Source of the DNA: Oleiphilus sp.
GTDB lineage: Bacteria; Pseudomonadota; Gammaproteobacteria; Pseudomonadales; Oleiphilaceae
Length of the DNA stretch: 39,285 bases
Reading direction: 5' to 3'
NCBI GenBank assembly: GCA_006212045.1
Contig: PZPK01000032.1
Location: 1-39,285, forward strand
Shown here in pieces: positions 1-12,251 of the stretch. Below the pieces are notes generated by a model. That model had not been told where the DNA came from, ran no database searches, and was given only the letters and a program-made list of their open reading frames with translations. Each line of letters begins with the position of its first letter. The first letter of the stretch is position 1. The translations under genes and the position numbers were made by a program.

Positions 1-12
1 AGAGTCCATCAT

Positions 13-45
13 AATAGTGTCCACTAAAAATAAGTGGACACTATT
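13..45. repeat. Perfect 13-bp inverted repeat, 7-bp spacer
   Basis: Arms AATAGTGTCCACT (13-25) and AGTGGACACTATT (33-45) are exact reverse complements separated by AAAAATA. There is no T-run after either arm, so it is a poor intrinsic terminator. It could be abutting insertion-sequence ends, a regulatory palindrome, or the 3' hairpin of a gene to the left of the window. No transposase is visible. The rest of 46-274 has no gene; it holds the candidate ArgR site described separately and a 10-bp palindrome CCAGCGCTGG at 223-232. Confidence 0.6.
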
Positions 46-114
46 GAAGCGGGTGCGACCTGGGATAACTAGGTGGTATTACCGGGCGCTTACTCTTCAA
101 GGCCCATTCATTAG

Positions 115-151
115 ATACGCATTCTGAAAAATGCATGTCGCAATTTTGCAA
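115..151 (+). promoter_or_regulatory. Candidate ArgR-binding site upstream of astC
   Basis: TGTCGC at 136-141 is followed by eight bases and AA at 150-151. Exactly 21 bp upstream is a weaker half-site, ATACGC (115-120), also followed by eight bases and AA (129-130). This matches the direct-repeat TGTCGC-N8-AA-N5 pattern I recall for Pseudomonas ArgR, which activates the aru (AST) operon. The downstream half is a full match; the upstream half matches only three of six bases (CGC). The site lies about 125-160 bp before the astC start. Binding is inferred; no argR gene lies in this window. Confidence 0.45.
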
Positions 152-175
152 ACAGCCGCCCCCGTGCCGAACTAG

Positions 176-1489
<1,314 letters not shown>

Positions 1490-1533
1490 TCCGGATCATC
1501 AATCCAGAACGAAAAGAAGAGAGGACAGGCAAT

Positions 1534-2547
1534 ATGATGGTGGTGAGACCCTGCCGTGCCAGCGATCTGGCCGGCGTCGAAAAGGTAGTGACACAAAACG
1601 TTGCGAGGATTTCATCCGTACCGCATAACCGTGACAAACTCAGTGAACGCATTGACCACTCCATACGTTCATTTGCCCAGGATGCATCTGTTGAGGGCAT
1701 GGAGTTTTACCTGTTTGTACTGGAAGATCCGGAAACCGGAGAGATTCGGGGCACCAGTGGCATTGCTGCCAGCGCCGGTAACGGACAGCCATTCTTCAAC
1801 TACCGCCTTGATGACCTTATCCATTCTTCACAGCAGTTGAATGTGCATCAGAAGGTACCGGTGTTGTATCTGTCGCATGCCCTGACCGGAAAGACCCAGT
1901 TGTCATCGTTTGCAATTGAGTCCGGATTGCATGGCACTGAAGCCTTTAGCCTCTTATCCCGTGCGCGCTTGTTGTTTATCAAACAGCACAGGGAAAAATT
2001 TGGCGACGAGGTCATTGTCGAGTTGCAAGGGGTCGTGGACGAGAATGGCGACTCCCCCTTCTGGGATAGTTTGGGGCGTCACTTTTTCGCGATGGATTAC
2101 GCAACGATTGAGCACTACCAGGGCATAAAGAGTCGTAGCTTCATTACCGAAATGATGCCGCCGCATCCGATCTATGTGCCGCTGCTGAGCGAAGCGGCGC
2201 GTCAGGTATTGGGGCAGCCGGACAGTAGCGCTGAGGAGACCTGCCGCTTACTGTACCGGGAAGGCTTCAAACCCGGCGAATTCGTGGATATTTTTGACGG
2301 CGGTCCGACCCTGAGTGCACCGCTTGAACAGTTGCAGACCATCGTTAATGCCCGTACCAAGTCAGTGAAACGTACGGAGAGCTCAATGGGTTTGCGTTAC
2401 CTGGTCAGCAACCAGTCTTTTGACGAATTTCGCTGCACCTTGGGGCAATTGACTGACGGCATTGGCGATACGCTCAGACTGAACAGCCAGGTTGTCAGTC
2501 AGCTGGGCCTCGAGGACGGCGATGAAGTGCACTATGTTGCGGTTTAG
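1534..2547 (+). CDS. aruF: Arginine N-succinyltransferase, alpha subunit (AruF)
   Basis: A 337-aa AstA-family acyltransferase. Arginine succinyltransferase transfers succinyl from succinyl-CoA to the alpha-amino group of arginine (and ornithine), the first AST step. The family signature is clear: an N-terminal MVVRPCRASDL start, then YRLDDLIHSSQQLNVH (about 90-105), VPVLYLSHALTG, FWDSLGRHFFAMDY and FITEMMPPHPIYVPLL. Enterobacteria have a single AstA, whereas Pseudomonas has two paralogous subunits, AruF and AruG. This gene and the next form such a pair. RBS AGAGGA lies upstream of two adjacent ATG codons (1534 and 1537). It follows astC by 44 nt and precedes aruG by 66 nt. Confidence 0.92.
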   Translation: MMVVRPCRASDLAGVEKVVTQNVARISSVPHNRDKLSERIDHSIRSFAQDASVEGMEFYLFVLEDPETGEIRGTSGIAASAGNGQPFFNYRLDDLIHSSQQLNVHQKVPVLYLSHALTGKTQLSSFAIESGLHGTEAFSLLSRARLLFIKQHREKFGDEVIVELQGVVDENGDSPFWDSLGRHFFAMDYATIEHYQGIKSRSFITEMMPPHPIYVPLLSEAARQVLGQPDSSAEETCRLLYREGFKPGEFVDIFDGGPTLSAPLEQLQTIVNARTKSVKRTESSMGLRYLVSNQSFDEFRCTLGQLTDGIGDTLRLNSQVVSQLGLEDGDEVHYVAV

Positions 2548-2613
2548 ATCCTTACCTGTGCTGATGCATTACGGCGGCCATGGCCGTGCGTATGACATCG
2601 AGGAGAAGTCGTT

Positions 2614-5123
<2,510 letters not shown>

Positions 5124-5135
5124 GCGGAGCCGGAA

Positions 5136-6473
5136 ATGCACGCGTATGAAGTAAACTTTGATGGATTGGTCGGTCCAACGCATAACTATGCCGGATTGTC
5201 TTATGGCAATGTGGCCTCTCAGGCCAATCTGAAACAGTCGTCCAATCCGAAAGAAGCCGCCAAACAGGGCCTGCGCAAGATGAAGTCACTGGCAGATCAG
5301 GGCTTCCAGCAGGCGGTATTGCCACCACTGCAGCGTCCGGATTTGAATTTTTTGCGCCAGATCGGGTTCACCGGATCCGACGCACAGGTATTGTCCAAAG
5401 CCGCCCGACAGGCTCCCCAGATGTTGGCTGCCGCTTATTCGGCTTCCAGTATGTGGACCGCGAATGCGGCCACGGTTTCACCGAGTGCCGATACCGCCGA
5501 CGGCCGCGTCCATTTCACCGCAGCCAATCTGAATGCCAAGGTGCATCGTTCTGTGGAGCATCCTGTGACCAGTCGCATTCTGGCGGCGATTTTCGAAGAT
5601 CCTGAGTTCTTTGCCCATCATCAGGCTTTGCCCGCAGTTTCTCAGTTCGGGGATGAAGGGGCGGCCAATCACACGCGCTTTTGTGCTGATTATGGCGCCC
5701 CCGGCGTCGAGTTTTTTGTCTATGGCAAGGTCGCTTTCGATGCAGGGGCGGCCAAACCACACCGATATCCGGCGCGCCAGACAAAAGAAGCCTCAGAAGC
5801 CATCGCGCGCTTGCACGGTTTGGATGAGGGAGGAGTCGTATATGCGCAGCAACGTCCTGAAACCATTGATTCCGGTGTGTTTCACAATGATGTCATTGCC
5901 GTTGGAAACCGCGAGGTCCTGTTCTACCACGAGCGCGCGCTTGTTGATACCGAACGTGTATTGTCGGAGCTGGATCAGAAGCTTCAGGGAGCTGATTTGA
6001 AAGCCGTGATGGTGCCTGAGCAGGCGGTTTCATTGGAAGATGCCGTGGGTTCCTATCTGTTTAACAGCCAGCTGTTGAGTCGCAGCGACGGGGGCATGAC
6101 TCTCGTTGTTCCGGGTGAATGCCGCGAAGTGGCCTCAGTATCCGCCTATCTGGATCAACTGCTTGGTATGGATAACCCGATTGACCGGATTGAGGCCTTT
6201 GACCTGAAACAAAGCATGAAGAACGGCGGCGGGCCGGCCTGTTTGCGCTTGCGTGTGGTATTAAATGCGGCGGAACTGGCTGCCGTGAAATCGACCGTCA
6301 TTATGGATGATGCGCTGTTTGAACGCTTGAATCATTGGGTCGATGCGCATTACCGGGACCGTCTGAGTCAAAACGATCTGGCCGATCCACAGCTGCTACA
6401 GGAAAGTCTTTCAGCGCTGGATGAGCTGACGCACATTCTGCAACTGGATTCGGTTTACCCCTTCCAGAGATAG
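5136..6473 (+). CDS. astB: N-succinylarginine dihydrolase (AstB)
   Basis: A 445-aa amidinotransferase/dihydrolase-fold enzyme. It hydrolyses N2-succinylarginine to succinylornithine, two ammonia and CO2, the second AST step. The start [21 protein letters not shown] is characteristic. Candidate triad residues, by analogy with E. coli AstB, are E174 in [10 protein letters not shown]250 in SGVFHND and C369 in [11 protein letters not shown]. The full family length is present. It is the last gene of the plus-strand operon and ends 11 bases before the convergent astE stop; no intrinsic terminator is visible between them, so readthrough antisense RNA is possible. Confidence 0.95.
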   Translation: MHAYEVNFDGLVGPTHNYAGLSYGNVASQANLKQSSNPKEAAKQGLRKMKSLADQGFQQAVLPPLQRPDLNFLRQIGFTGSDAQVLSKAARQAPQMLAAAYSASSMWTANAATVSPSADTADGRVHFTAANLNAKVHRSVEHPVTSRILAAIFEDPEFFAHHQALPAVSQFGDEGAANHTRFCADYGAPGVEFFVYGKVAFDAGAAKPHRYPARQTKEASEAIARLHGLDEGGVVYAQQRPETIDSGVFHNDVIAVGNREVLFYHERALVDTERVLSELDQKLQGADLKAVMVPEQAVSLEDAVGSYLFNSQLLSRSDGGMTLVVPGECREVASVSAYLDQLLGMDNPIDRIEAFDLKQSMKNGGGPACLRLRVVLNAAELAAVKSTVIMDDALFERLNHWVDAHYRDRLSQNDLADPQLLQESLSALDELTHILQLDSVYPFQR

Positions 6474-6484
6474 CCCTGTTGGTA

Positions 6485-7513
6485 TCAGCGCGGGCCAACT
6501 TCCCTGAGCATCAGGCCCGCACGCTGACCCGCGGGTACCTTGCTGTTGGGAAACACAATGTACTGGCTCTCGCCTTGCACGACATAGGCTTGCGTGTGGT
6601 CTCGCCAGATCTCGCTTCCCGGAGGGTATTCGGTAAAGTTTTTCACGTCCTCGGGAATATTCAGTACAAAACCTTCCCCGGTATGGATGATCTCGTGCGC
6701 CACCTCAAACAATTGCATGCCTTTGGCCGGACTGACCGAAGTACCTCCAGCGGAACACAATAATTGCTTCAACTGTTCGGACACATTCTCATAGCGCTTC
6801 AGGTCATTCTGCCCAAAGGGGCGCACCTTCCCCAGCTCAAGGGTAAAGCTCTCGCTGCCACACTGACTGGCCGAAAACGACGAGAAGGTCGTTGCCGGGC
6901 TGTTCTGCAGAAGGACGGATGTGATCCCCGCACTTTCCAGCCAGTCGATCCACTGTTGTGGGATTTGGCGTCCGGGTACAAAAGGGTAAAGGGCGAAGCG
7001 TTCGATCCTGGAATCGCGGATGGCGGTATGCAGATCCAGATGACAGGCCAAAGGTGATCGTTGATGAAATTCCAGCACAGCCTTCTCAATGGTCTCGGCG
7101 CGCTTGGCATCCGGCGAGTGAAGGTATTCCGGCAGACGATAGGCACCACAGAAAAGACGATTCATATTGAAGTCCAGAAAGCGTTGTTCCTGCTTCATGG
7201 CTTCGGGGTGCCCCAGAATAATCATTGCCGGAGATCTGGGTTCAAGTTCGCCTGCGAGTATCTCTGATACCAGCTGATTGAGCAGCTCGACCGGAGCCGT
7301 TTCATTGCCATGCACGCCAGCAGATAGCAGAGTTCCATGAGGCTCTGTGGCTTGGTTTGGCTGAAACTCGAGGATGCCGCGGGCTGTGAGTCGCATGCAG
7401 CCGGATGGTAATGTCACCTGACAAGGCGTTGCAGCCAATTGGTGATGGGCAAGGGTATGAGAGAGAAAGTCCTGATGCTTGCCGAACAGAGTGCTTGCAT
7501 TGTTTTGTTCCAT
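6485..7513 (-). CDS. astE: Succinylglutamate desuccinylase (AstE)
   Basis: A zinc hydrolase of the AstE/aspartoacylase family, about 342 aa. It cleaves N-succinylglutamate to glutamate and succinate, the last AST step. Predicted zinc ligands are H68 and E71 in SAGVHGNETAPVELL and H162 in CHLDLHTAIRDS. A GTG at 7528 is also in frame, but GGAG six to seven bases before the ATG at 7513 supports the shorter form starting MEQNNAS. It is the last gene of the minus-strand transporter operon, close behind the permease aotM. In Pseudomonas the related aotO likewise lies within the aot transporter operon, so this arrangement resembles a merged aot/ast locus. Confidence 0.92.
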   Translation of the reverse strand: MEQNNASTLFGKHQDFLSHTLAHHQLAATPCQVTLPSGCMRLTARGILEFQPNQATEPHGTLLSAGVHGNETAPVELLNQLVSEILAGELEPRSPAMIILGHPEAMKQEQRFLDFNMNRLFCGAYRLPEYLHSPDAKRAETIEKAVLEFHQRSPLACHLDLHTAIRDSRIERFALYPFVPGRQIPQQWIDWLESAGITSVLLQNSPATTFSSFSASQCGSESFTLELGKVRPFGQNDLKRYENVSEQLKQLLCSAGGTSVSPAKGMQLFEVAHEIIHTGEGFVLNIPEDVKNFTEYPPGSEIWRDHTQAYVVQGESQYIVFPNSKVPAGQRAGLMLREVGPR

Positions 7514-7535
7514 TGGCTCGCTCCGCACCTGCTGC

Positions 7536-8255
7536 TCAGGAGAGCGGCCTGAGGTGCGCCATCAGCTTGTTCTCCAGTTTTCTGAACGTGAAGATCAGCA
7601 CAAAGGTCAGGCAGAGATAGATGCAGGCGACAAAAATAAAGGCATCGAAGGGCGCGTAATAGCGTGCGTAGATATCGCGTGCGGCACCGGTCAGATCAAC
7701 GATCGTGACGACACTGGCAATGGAGCTGGCATGCAGCATAAAGATGACCTCATTGCTGTAGGCCGGTAATCCCCGGCGCATGGCACTTGGCAGAACAATT
7801 CTGCGCAGTCTCAGAAACCAGGACATGCCATAGGCCTTGGCGGCTTCTATTTCCCCACGGGGCGTGGCCTTGATGGCCCCGCGAATAATTTCGGTGGTAT
7901 AGGCGGCTGTATTCAGTACAAAGGCAATCAGACAGGGGTAAAAGGCGTCGGCCAGTATTTCCCAAAGAAAACTTTCCTGAATTCCCGAAATCTGAGCGGT
8001 CCCGTAATAGATCAGATAAAGCTGCACGAGCAGGGGGGTGCCGCGAAAGGCATAGGTATAGAGCCAGATTGGACGGCTGATCCAGGGGTTGTCGGATGCG
8101 CGCATAATGCCCAAAGGCAGGGCGATGATCAGTCCGATCAGCAAAGCCAGAAAAACCAGTTGGACGGTGGTCACCAGTCCGTCCCAGTAGTGTAGAAGTG
8201 TCGGCGGATTGAAGATGTCGTTATCCGCGAATAGCGCTAAAAATGCTTCCAACAT
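7536..8255 (-). CDS. aotM: Arginine/ornithine ABC transporter permease (AotM/HisM-like)
   Basis: A 239-aa inner-membrane permease of the polar amino acid uptake (HisM) family. Hydrophobic spans begin with TTVQLVFLALLIGLIIALPLG. The binding-protein-dependent permease (EAA) loop reads EIEAAKAYGMSWFLRLRRIVLP, which docks on the ATPase. HisM-like features are YLIYYGTAQI and TAAYTTEIIRGAIKA. Its ATG shares one base with the stop codon of aotQ, so the two permeases are translationally coupled. Arginine/ornithine specificity is inferred from the adjoining AST genes; histidine or lysine transport cannot be excluded by sequence alone. Confidence 0.88.
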   Translation of the reverse strand: MLEAFLALFADNDIFNPPTLLHYWDGLVTTVQLVFLALLIGLIIALPLGIMRASDNPWISRPIWLYTYAFRGTPLLVQLYLIYYGTAQISGIQESFLWEILADAFYPCLIAFVLNTAAYTTEIIRGAIKATPRGEIEAAKAYGMSWFLRLRRIVLPSAMRRGLPAYSNEVIFMLHASSIASVVTIVDLTGAARDIYARYYAPFDAFIFVACIYLCLTFVLIFTFRKLENKLMAHLRPLS

Positions 8256-8965
8256 CAGGCTGCCGACCCTGTTAGTACGCCGGCATTGAACTTGATTTCA
8301 AGGCGTTTGAGAAACCACTCAGAGATCGCCGTGAGCGCGAGGTAAACACCCGCCACCGGTAATAAAAAGGTGAATGGTTCGTGGACAGCTTTGGCTGCTT
8401 CCGAGGCCAGACGCACCATGTCGGCCAGTCCGATCACGGATACCAGAGCGGTCGTCTTAAGCAAGACCATCCAGTTATTGCTTAATCCGGGCAGTGCATG
8501 GCGCATCATTTGCGGAAACATGATGCGTCGAAATATGTGCCAGCGACTCATGCCGTAGGCATGTCCTGCCTCAATCTGGCCATGATCGACACTTTGGAAT
8601 GCGCCGCGAAAGGTTTCTGCCATGTAGGCGCCAAAAATAAAGCCAATGGTGATGACTCCTGCGACGAACTCATTAATATTAATGAATACATCCCAGTCAT
8701 ATGTCTCGTAGAGCCAGTCGGAGACTTCATTCATCATCATCTGACCGCCAAAGAAAATCAGAAGCATTAGCACCAGATCGGGAACACCACGAATGATCGT
8801 GGTATACAAGGTTGCGATCAGCTTCAGGAGTTTATTGCTGGAGAGCTTGGCGAGGGCACCGAGCAGACCGAGTATCAAGGCCAGCAACAATGACAGCAAA
8901 GCCACTTCAATGGTCAGAATTGCGCCTCCGAAAATCGAAGGACCGTAACCGTGCAAGTCAATCAT
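8255..8965 (-). CDS. aotQ: Arginine/ornithine ABC transporter permease (AotQ/HisQ-like)
   Basis: A 236-aa inner-membrane permease, partner of AotM in an expected HisQM-type heterodimer. It begins MIDLHGYGPSIFGGAILTIEVALLSLL, typical of HisQ/AotQ. It has several hydrophobic spans, the TIIRGVPDLVLMLLIFFGGQ segment, and the EAA-type loop QIEAGHAYGMSRWHIFRRIMFP. It is separated from the upstream aotJ by 95 nt containing a stem-loop, and it overlaps aotM by one base. Confidence 0.88.
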   Translation of the reverse strand: MIDLHGYGPSIFGGAILTIEVALLSLLLALILGLLGALAKLSSNKLLKLIATLYTTIIRGVPDLVLMLLIFFGGQMMMNEVSDWLYETYDWDVFININEFVAGVITIGFIFGAYMAETFRGAFQSVDHGQIEAGHAYGMSRWHIFRRIMFPQMMRHALPGLSNNWMVLLKTTALVSVIGLADMVRLASEAAKAVHEPFTFLLPVAGVYLALTAISEWFLKRLEIKFNAGVLTGSAA

Positions 8966-9013
8966 GGCTCAACAACATCAAGGTAAGGGAAATGCTTCAT
9001 CCATATCGTTTAT

Positions 9014-9049
9014 GTGCGTCTCAGCCCGCCAGTGCAAGCCGGGACGCAC
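9014..9049 (-). promoter_or_regulatory. Stem-loop between aotJ and aotQ
   Basis: GTGCGTC (9014-9020) pairs with GACGCAC (9043-9049), and the interior can pair further (GCCCG with CGGGC-like bases). It sits between the binding-protein gene and the first permease gene. In ABC importer operons such structures commonly stabilise or attenuate the message so that the binding protein outnumbers the permeases; that role is inferred. There is no T-run, so it is not a full intrinsic terminator. Confidence 0.5.
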
Positions 9050-9060
9050 AAGAAAAGGCT

Positions 9061-9816
9061 CTAGATCATAATGTCGTACTTGAAGTACTTATCCATGATC
9101 TTTTTGTAAGTGCCGTTTTCTTTCAGCTTCTTCAATGACGCATTGAATTTCTCGGCCAGATCTTTGTCACGCTTACGGAAGGCTACGCCAACACCGTCAC
9201 CCAGCTTGACCAGATCACCCACGGCCTCATAGTTTTCATCTTTCAGAATGGTTTGTTCGCCGACCGGAAAGTCAACAAATACCAGATCCAGGCGGCCGCC
9301 TTTCAGATCCAGTACCTGGTCGTCTGCAGTGGTATAGCGTTTGATCTCGACCACATCACCGAGGTTGTCAGAAACATAGTTGTCTTGCAGCGTGCCACGC
9401 TGAACGCCCACCTTTTTACCTTTTAATGAAGCCTTGTCACTGACATCGATACCCGCGCCTTTTTTACCGAACCAGCCTGAAGGCGTGTTGTAGTAGCCTT
9501 CAGAGAACAGTACTTTTTTGGCACGTTCTTCCGTGATAGACATGGAAGACATGATGGCGTCATATTTGCGGGCCAGCAGTCCGGGAATGATGCCGTCCCA
9601 AGCCTGAATGGTCCACTCACACTTCACTCCGATATCGGCGCAGACGGCATTGCCAAGGTCTATCTCAAAGCCAGTCAGCGATCCGTCGGGTGCTTTGTAT
9701 TCGAAGGGTTCATAAGGCACATCTACCGCGATACGAACCATCTCCCAATCTTTTGCAAATAAGGACGCACTGGAAAAGGCCAGTACGCAAGCGAGGGTCA
9801 TTGTTAGTTTTTTCAT
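9061..9816 (-). CDS. aotJ: Arginine/ornithine periplasmic binding protein (AotJ/ArgT-like)
   Basis: A 251-aa periplasmic solute-binding protein (SBP family 3). A Sec signal peptide is evident (MKKLTMTLACVLAFSSASLFA). Ligand-pocket features of the lysine-arginine-ornithine binding family follow: VDVPYEPFEYKAPDGSLTGFEIDLGNAVC, WDGIIPGLLARKYDAIMSSMSITEERAK, the hinge GKKVGVQRGTLQDNYV, and DLVFVDFPVG. It delivers cationic amino acids to AotQM. The gene lies 106 nt downstream of aotP, a gap large enough for an internal promoter. Confidence 0.9.
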   Translation of the reverse strand: MKKLTMTLACVLAFSSASLFAKDWEMVRIAVDVPYEPFEYKAPDGSLTGFEIDLGNAVCADIGVKCEWTIQAWDGIIPGLLARKYDAIMSSMSITEERAKKVLFSEGYYNTPSGWFGKKGAGIDVSDKASLKGKKVGVQRGTLQDNYVSDNLGDVVEIKRYTTADDQVLDLKGGRLDLVFVDFPVGEQTILKDENYEAVGDLVKLGDGVGVAFRKRDKDLAEKFNASLKKLKENGTYKKIMDKYFKYDIMI

Positions 9817-9922
9817 CTTTAAAGCTCCCGTTTACAAGGGTTTATGATTTCCTTCCCTGGCTTTCTTATCGTACCGCGTGCATCCCGGCTCCACGTTTTG
9901 TCAGAATGTTTGAACAGTACCT

Positions 9923-10693
9923 TCAATAATTGGGTTGCAGGAACTGTTGCATTCTTTCTGAATCAGGATTCTCAAATACTTTGGCTGGTGGGCCCTGTTC
10001 TTCAATTCGCCCTTGATGTAAAAACATGACATGTGAAGAAACATCACGCGCAAACGCCATTTCATGCGTGACGACGATCATCGTGCGGCCTTCTTCCGCC
10101 AAACTACGCATCACTTTCAGCACCTCCCCTACCAGTTCAGGGTCCAGAGCGGATGTTGGTTCGTCAAACAGCAGTACTTCCGGCTCCATCGCCAATGCAC
10201 GTGCAATTGCAGCCCGTTGTTTCTGACCACCTGACATCTGCGCCGGATAATATTCCTTGCGGTCATGAATGCCGACCTTGTCCAGCAAGGCTTCGGCTTT
10301 TGCAATGGCTTCTTTGCGGGAAAGGCCGAGCACGTGGATCGGGGCTTCAATAATATTTTCGAGAATGGTCATATGAGACCAGAGGTTAAAGCTCTGAAAC
10401 ACCATGGAAAGTTTTGCACGCATGGCTTCCACCTGCTTGTGGTCGGCGGGTACGCGTACGCCTTTTTTTACGGTGAAGGCAACCTGTTCGCCGTGGAGCA
10501 GAATATCGCCGGAGGTCGGGGTTTCGAGTAGATTAATACAACGCAGAAAGGTGCTTTTTCCGGAACCGGACGAGCCGATCATGGAAATAACATCACCTTT
10601 TTTGGTTTCGAGTGAAACGCCCTTGAGGACTTCGAGTTGATTAAATTGTTTATGCAGGTCGCGAACAACGAGAGGGGGTGCACTAGTAGCCAA
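9923..10693 (-). CDS. aotP: Arginine/ornithine ABC transporter ATPase (AotP/HisP-like)
   Basis: A 256-aa polar amino acid transporter ATPase. Walker [10 protein letters not shown], the Q-loop [13 protein letters not shown], signature [14 protein letters not shown], Walker [17 protein letters not shown] and the H-switch VVTHEM are intact. It starts [17 protein letters not shown]. It is the first gene of the minus-strand operon (aotP-aotJ-aotQ-aotM-astE). In Pseudomonas the ATPase gene is instead distal in the operon, next to argR, so the order is rearranged here and no argR follows. Confidence 0.91.
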   Translation of the reverse strand: MATSAPPLVVRDLHKQFNQLEVLKGVSLETKKGDVISMIGSSGSGKSTFLRCINLLETPTSGDILLHGEQVAFTVKKGVRVPADHKQVEAMRAKLSMVFQSFNLWSHMTILENIIEAPIHVLGLSRKEAIAKAEALLDKVGIHDRKEYYPAQMSGGQKQRAAIARALAMEPEVLLFDEPTSALDPELVGEVLKVMRSLAEEGRTMIVVTHEMAFARDVSSHVMFLHQGRIEEQGPPAKVFENPDSERMQQFLQPNY

Positions 10694-10732
10694 TGTCTAG
10701 TCCCGTACCATTTAGTTGGAGTGTCACAATAC

Positions 10733-10801
10733 TGTCGTGTTTCCACAATGGCGTCAAGTACTGGTCGTCCTGTTGTACACCTGAATTTACAATGAATTCA
10801 G
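10733..10801 (-). promoter_or_regulatory. Candidate aotP control region with 21-bp inverted repeat
   Basis: The 114-nt gap between aotP and the cytochrome gene contains CTGAATT (10781-10787) and AATTCAG (10795-10801), 7-bp arms around a 7-bp spacer. It also contains TGTCGT followed eight bases later by AA (10733-10748), similar to one Pseudomonas-type ArgR half-site. Either could tie the importer to arginine supply. No second ArgR half-site is present at the expected 21-bp spacing and no strong promoter hexamers stand out, so this is tentative. Confidence 0.3.
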
Positions 10802-10807
10802 CTCGTT

Positions 10808-11230
10808 TCAGGGTTGCCGGTCAGCCGGTCTGCTCATGTAGTGAATCAGCGAAACCAGCTGTTCGCGGGAACATTGAAAACACTGGCCTAATGGCGGCAT
10901 GCCTCCATAGCCATCGATGACTCGGGAAAGCGTAAGCTCGAAAGGTTTGTTGTACACCACTTGCCAGCGCTCCGTATCCCCTGTAACCGGTGCGCCGGTT
11001 GCCGAAGATTCGTGGCAATTGGCACAGCTTTGCTTGTAAATTTCCTGCAGTTCAGCGGTCAGTGAGACCTTCTGCATCTCAGAGAGTTTGGTTTCCGGTG
11101 TCGTGTCGGAAAACCCGCAGCCGCCTGTAAGCAGCGCCAGGATTATAATCAGGGCGCTTGGTGAAACATATGCTTTGTCGCTGGAGGAACGAAAGGGCTT
11201 GAACGCAGATAAACTGAAAAGAGACATCAT
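10808..11230 (-). CDS. Lipoprotein cytochrome c, c5-like
   Basis: A 140-aa monohaem cytochrome. A hydrophobic N-terminal span ends in LLTGGC (C38), a lipobox, so membrane anchoring by lipidation is likely. The haem site is CANCH (69-73). The distal segment GYGGMPPLGQCFQCSREQL resembles cytochrome c5, in which Met of the MPP motif is the sixth ligand and two additional cysteines sit just after it. It probably carries electrons in the periplasm; the partner is unknown. It is transcribed in the same direction as aotP, but the gap and its own upstream palindrome suggest a separate unit. Confidence 0.82.
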   Translation of the reverse strand: MMSLFSLSAFKPFRSSSDKAYVSPSALIIILALLTGGCGFSDTTPETKLSEMQKVSLTAELQEIYKQSCANCHESSATGAPVTGDTERWQVVYNKPFELTLSRVIDGYGGMPPLGQCFQCSREQLVSLIHYMSRPADRQP

Positions 11231-11249
11231 GGGGTAATCCGCCTTAAAC

Positions 11250-11264
11250 GTGAATAATATTCAC
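11250..11264. promoter_or_regulatory. 15-bp palindrome upstream of the cytochrome gene
   Basis: GTGAATA-A-TATTCAC is a perfect odd palindrome 20 bp before the cytochrome start codon. It resembles the palindrome at 25415-25429: both have TGAAT and ATTCA separated by three A/T bases. E. coli-type ARG boxes have the same half-sites but a four-base spacer, so the identity of the binding protein is open. Confidence 0.4.
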
Positions 11265-11295
11265 ATTATGCTTGAGAAGATTGCCGGTGGCAATA

Positions 11296-12213
11296 TCAGA
11301 ACCGGACAACAATGGTTTTCAGCCCCTTGCTGTCATCCTGTTCCAGGATTTCGCTGGCACGCGATACTTGCTCAATACCCTGGGCCTCGGGAAACAACTG
11401 CGCCAGATCTGACTGGAATTCCTGAAGAGTGACTTGGGGATTGTTCAGACAGGCAAACATCTGGCCGTTTGGGCTAAGCGCTGTTTTGCAGGCTTTCAGT
11501 AATTTCCGGTAGTCGGACCAACCTCGAAAGGCTTTTTTCTGATAGGGCGGTGGATCCAGTATGATCAGATCATAGTGTGGACGGTTTTCCAGCCAGCGGT
11601 CAGACTTTAATACGTCACGTTTATAAAAAGCGCAACGGCCATCGTGCAAGGCATTTTTCTGATGATTGCGTTGCGCGATCTTGAGGACATTCGCAGCCAT
11701 GTCGACATTGTCGACCTTGCGTGCCCCGCCGTGCAGGGCAAACAGCGAAAATACGCCGGTATAACTGAACAGATTCAGGACATTACGCTCATGCGCATTG
11801 TTTTGTACCCAGTCCCAGCCAGCACGCATATCCAGGAACACGCCGGTATTGCGATTCTTGCCCAGACTGGTCTCGCAGATGATGTCCTTGCTGAGGGCTG
11901 TCCATTGTTTTATGGGCAATTCCACAGATGTGCGCGCAATTGCGATTTCTGTTTCAAAATCTGGCCAGCGTCGCGATTGCACCAGAATGGCGTCTATCTG
12001 CGCATGGGACTCGAACAGGGAGGCGAGGGTCTCTGACACCTCAGGGCTCAGTTCCTCGGAAAAATTCTGCACGAAAATAAAGGGCGGGTACCATTCGATG
12101 TTCAAATGCTCCAGCCCTGCATAGGCACGGCCCCGGCCGTGCAGCAGACGACGGGCGTAGCCCCCGGCTTGTTCGAGTTGTTGTTTCAGCTGTGTCAGTA
12201 ATTCGTTGTTCAC
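11296..12213 (-). CDS. Class I SAM-dependent methyltransferase, RlmI/RlmK-like
   Basis: A 305-aa protein with a C-terminal Rossmann methyltransferase domain from about residue 130. SAM-binding motif I is NLFSYTGVFSLFALHGGARKVDNVD, and the catalytic-type motif DPPPYQKKAFRGW follows at about 208-220. FSYTGxFSxxAxxGGAxxVxxVD is characteristic of the 23S rRNA methyltransferases RlmI and the N-terminal half-related part of RlmK. An N-terminal PUA domain as in RlmI is not evident, and the N-terminal 120 residues look like the short variant annotated simply as SAM-dependent methyltransferase. RNA is the likely substrate, but the position methylated is unknown. Confidence 0.78.
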   Translation of the reverse strand: MNNELLTQLKQQLEQAGGYARRLLHGRGRAYAGLEHLNIEWYPPFIFVQNFSEELSPEVSETLASLFESHAQIDAILVQSRRWPDFETEIAIARTSVELPIKQWTALSKDIICETSLGKNRNTGVFLDMRAGWDWVQNNAHERNVLNLFSYTGVFSLFALHGGARKVDNVDMAANVLKIAQRNHQKNALHDGRCAFYKRDVLKSDRWLENRPHYDLIILDPPPYQKKAFRGWSDYRKLLKACKTALSPNGQMFACLNNPQVTLQEFQSDLAQLFPEAQGIEQVSRASEILEQDDSKGLKTIVVRF

Positions 12214-12251
12214 GCGCGGGGCTACCTCTTGAAGACGCCGCGCATCATACC

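Noticed and set aside
11250-11264. E. coli-type ARG box
   Set aside because: The half-sites TGAAT and ATTCA are right, but the spacer is three bases where the consensus has four, and the gene is a cytochrome. Left as an unassigned palindrome.
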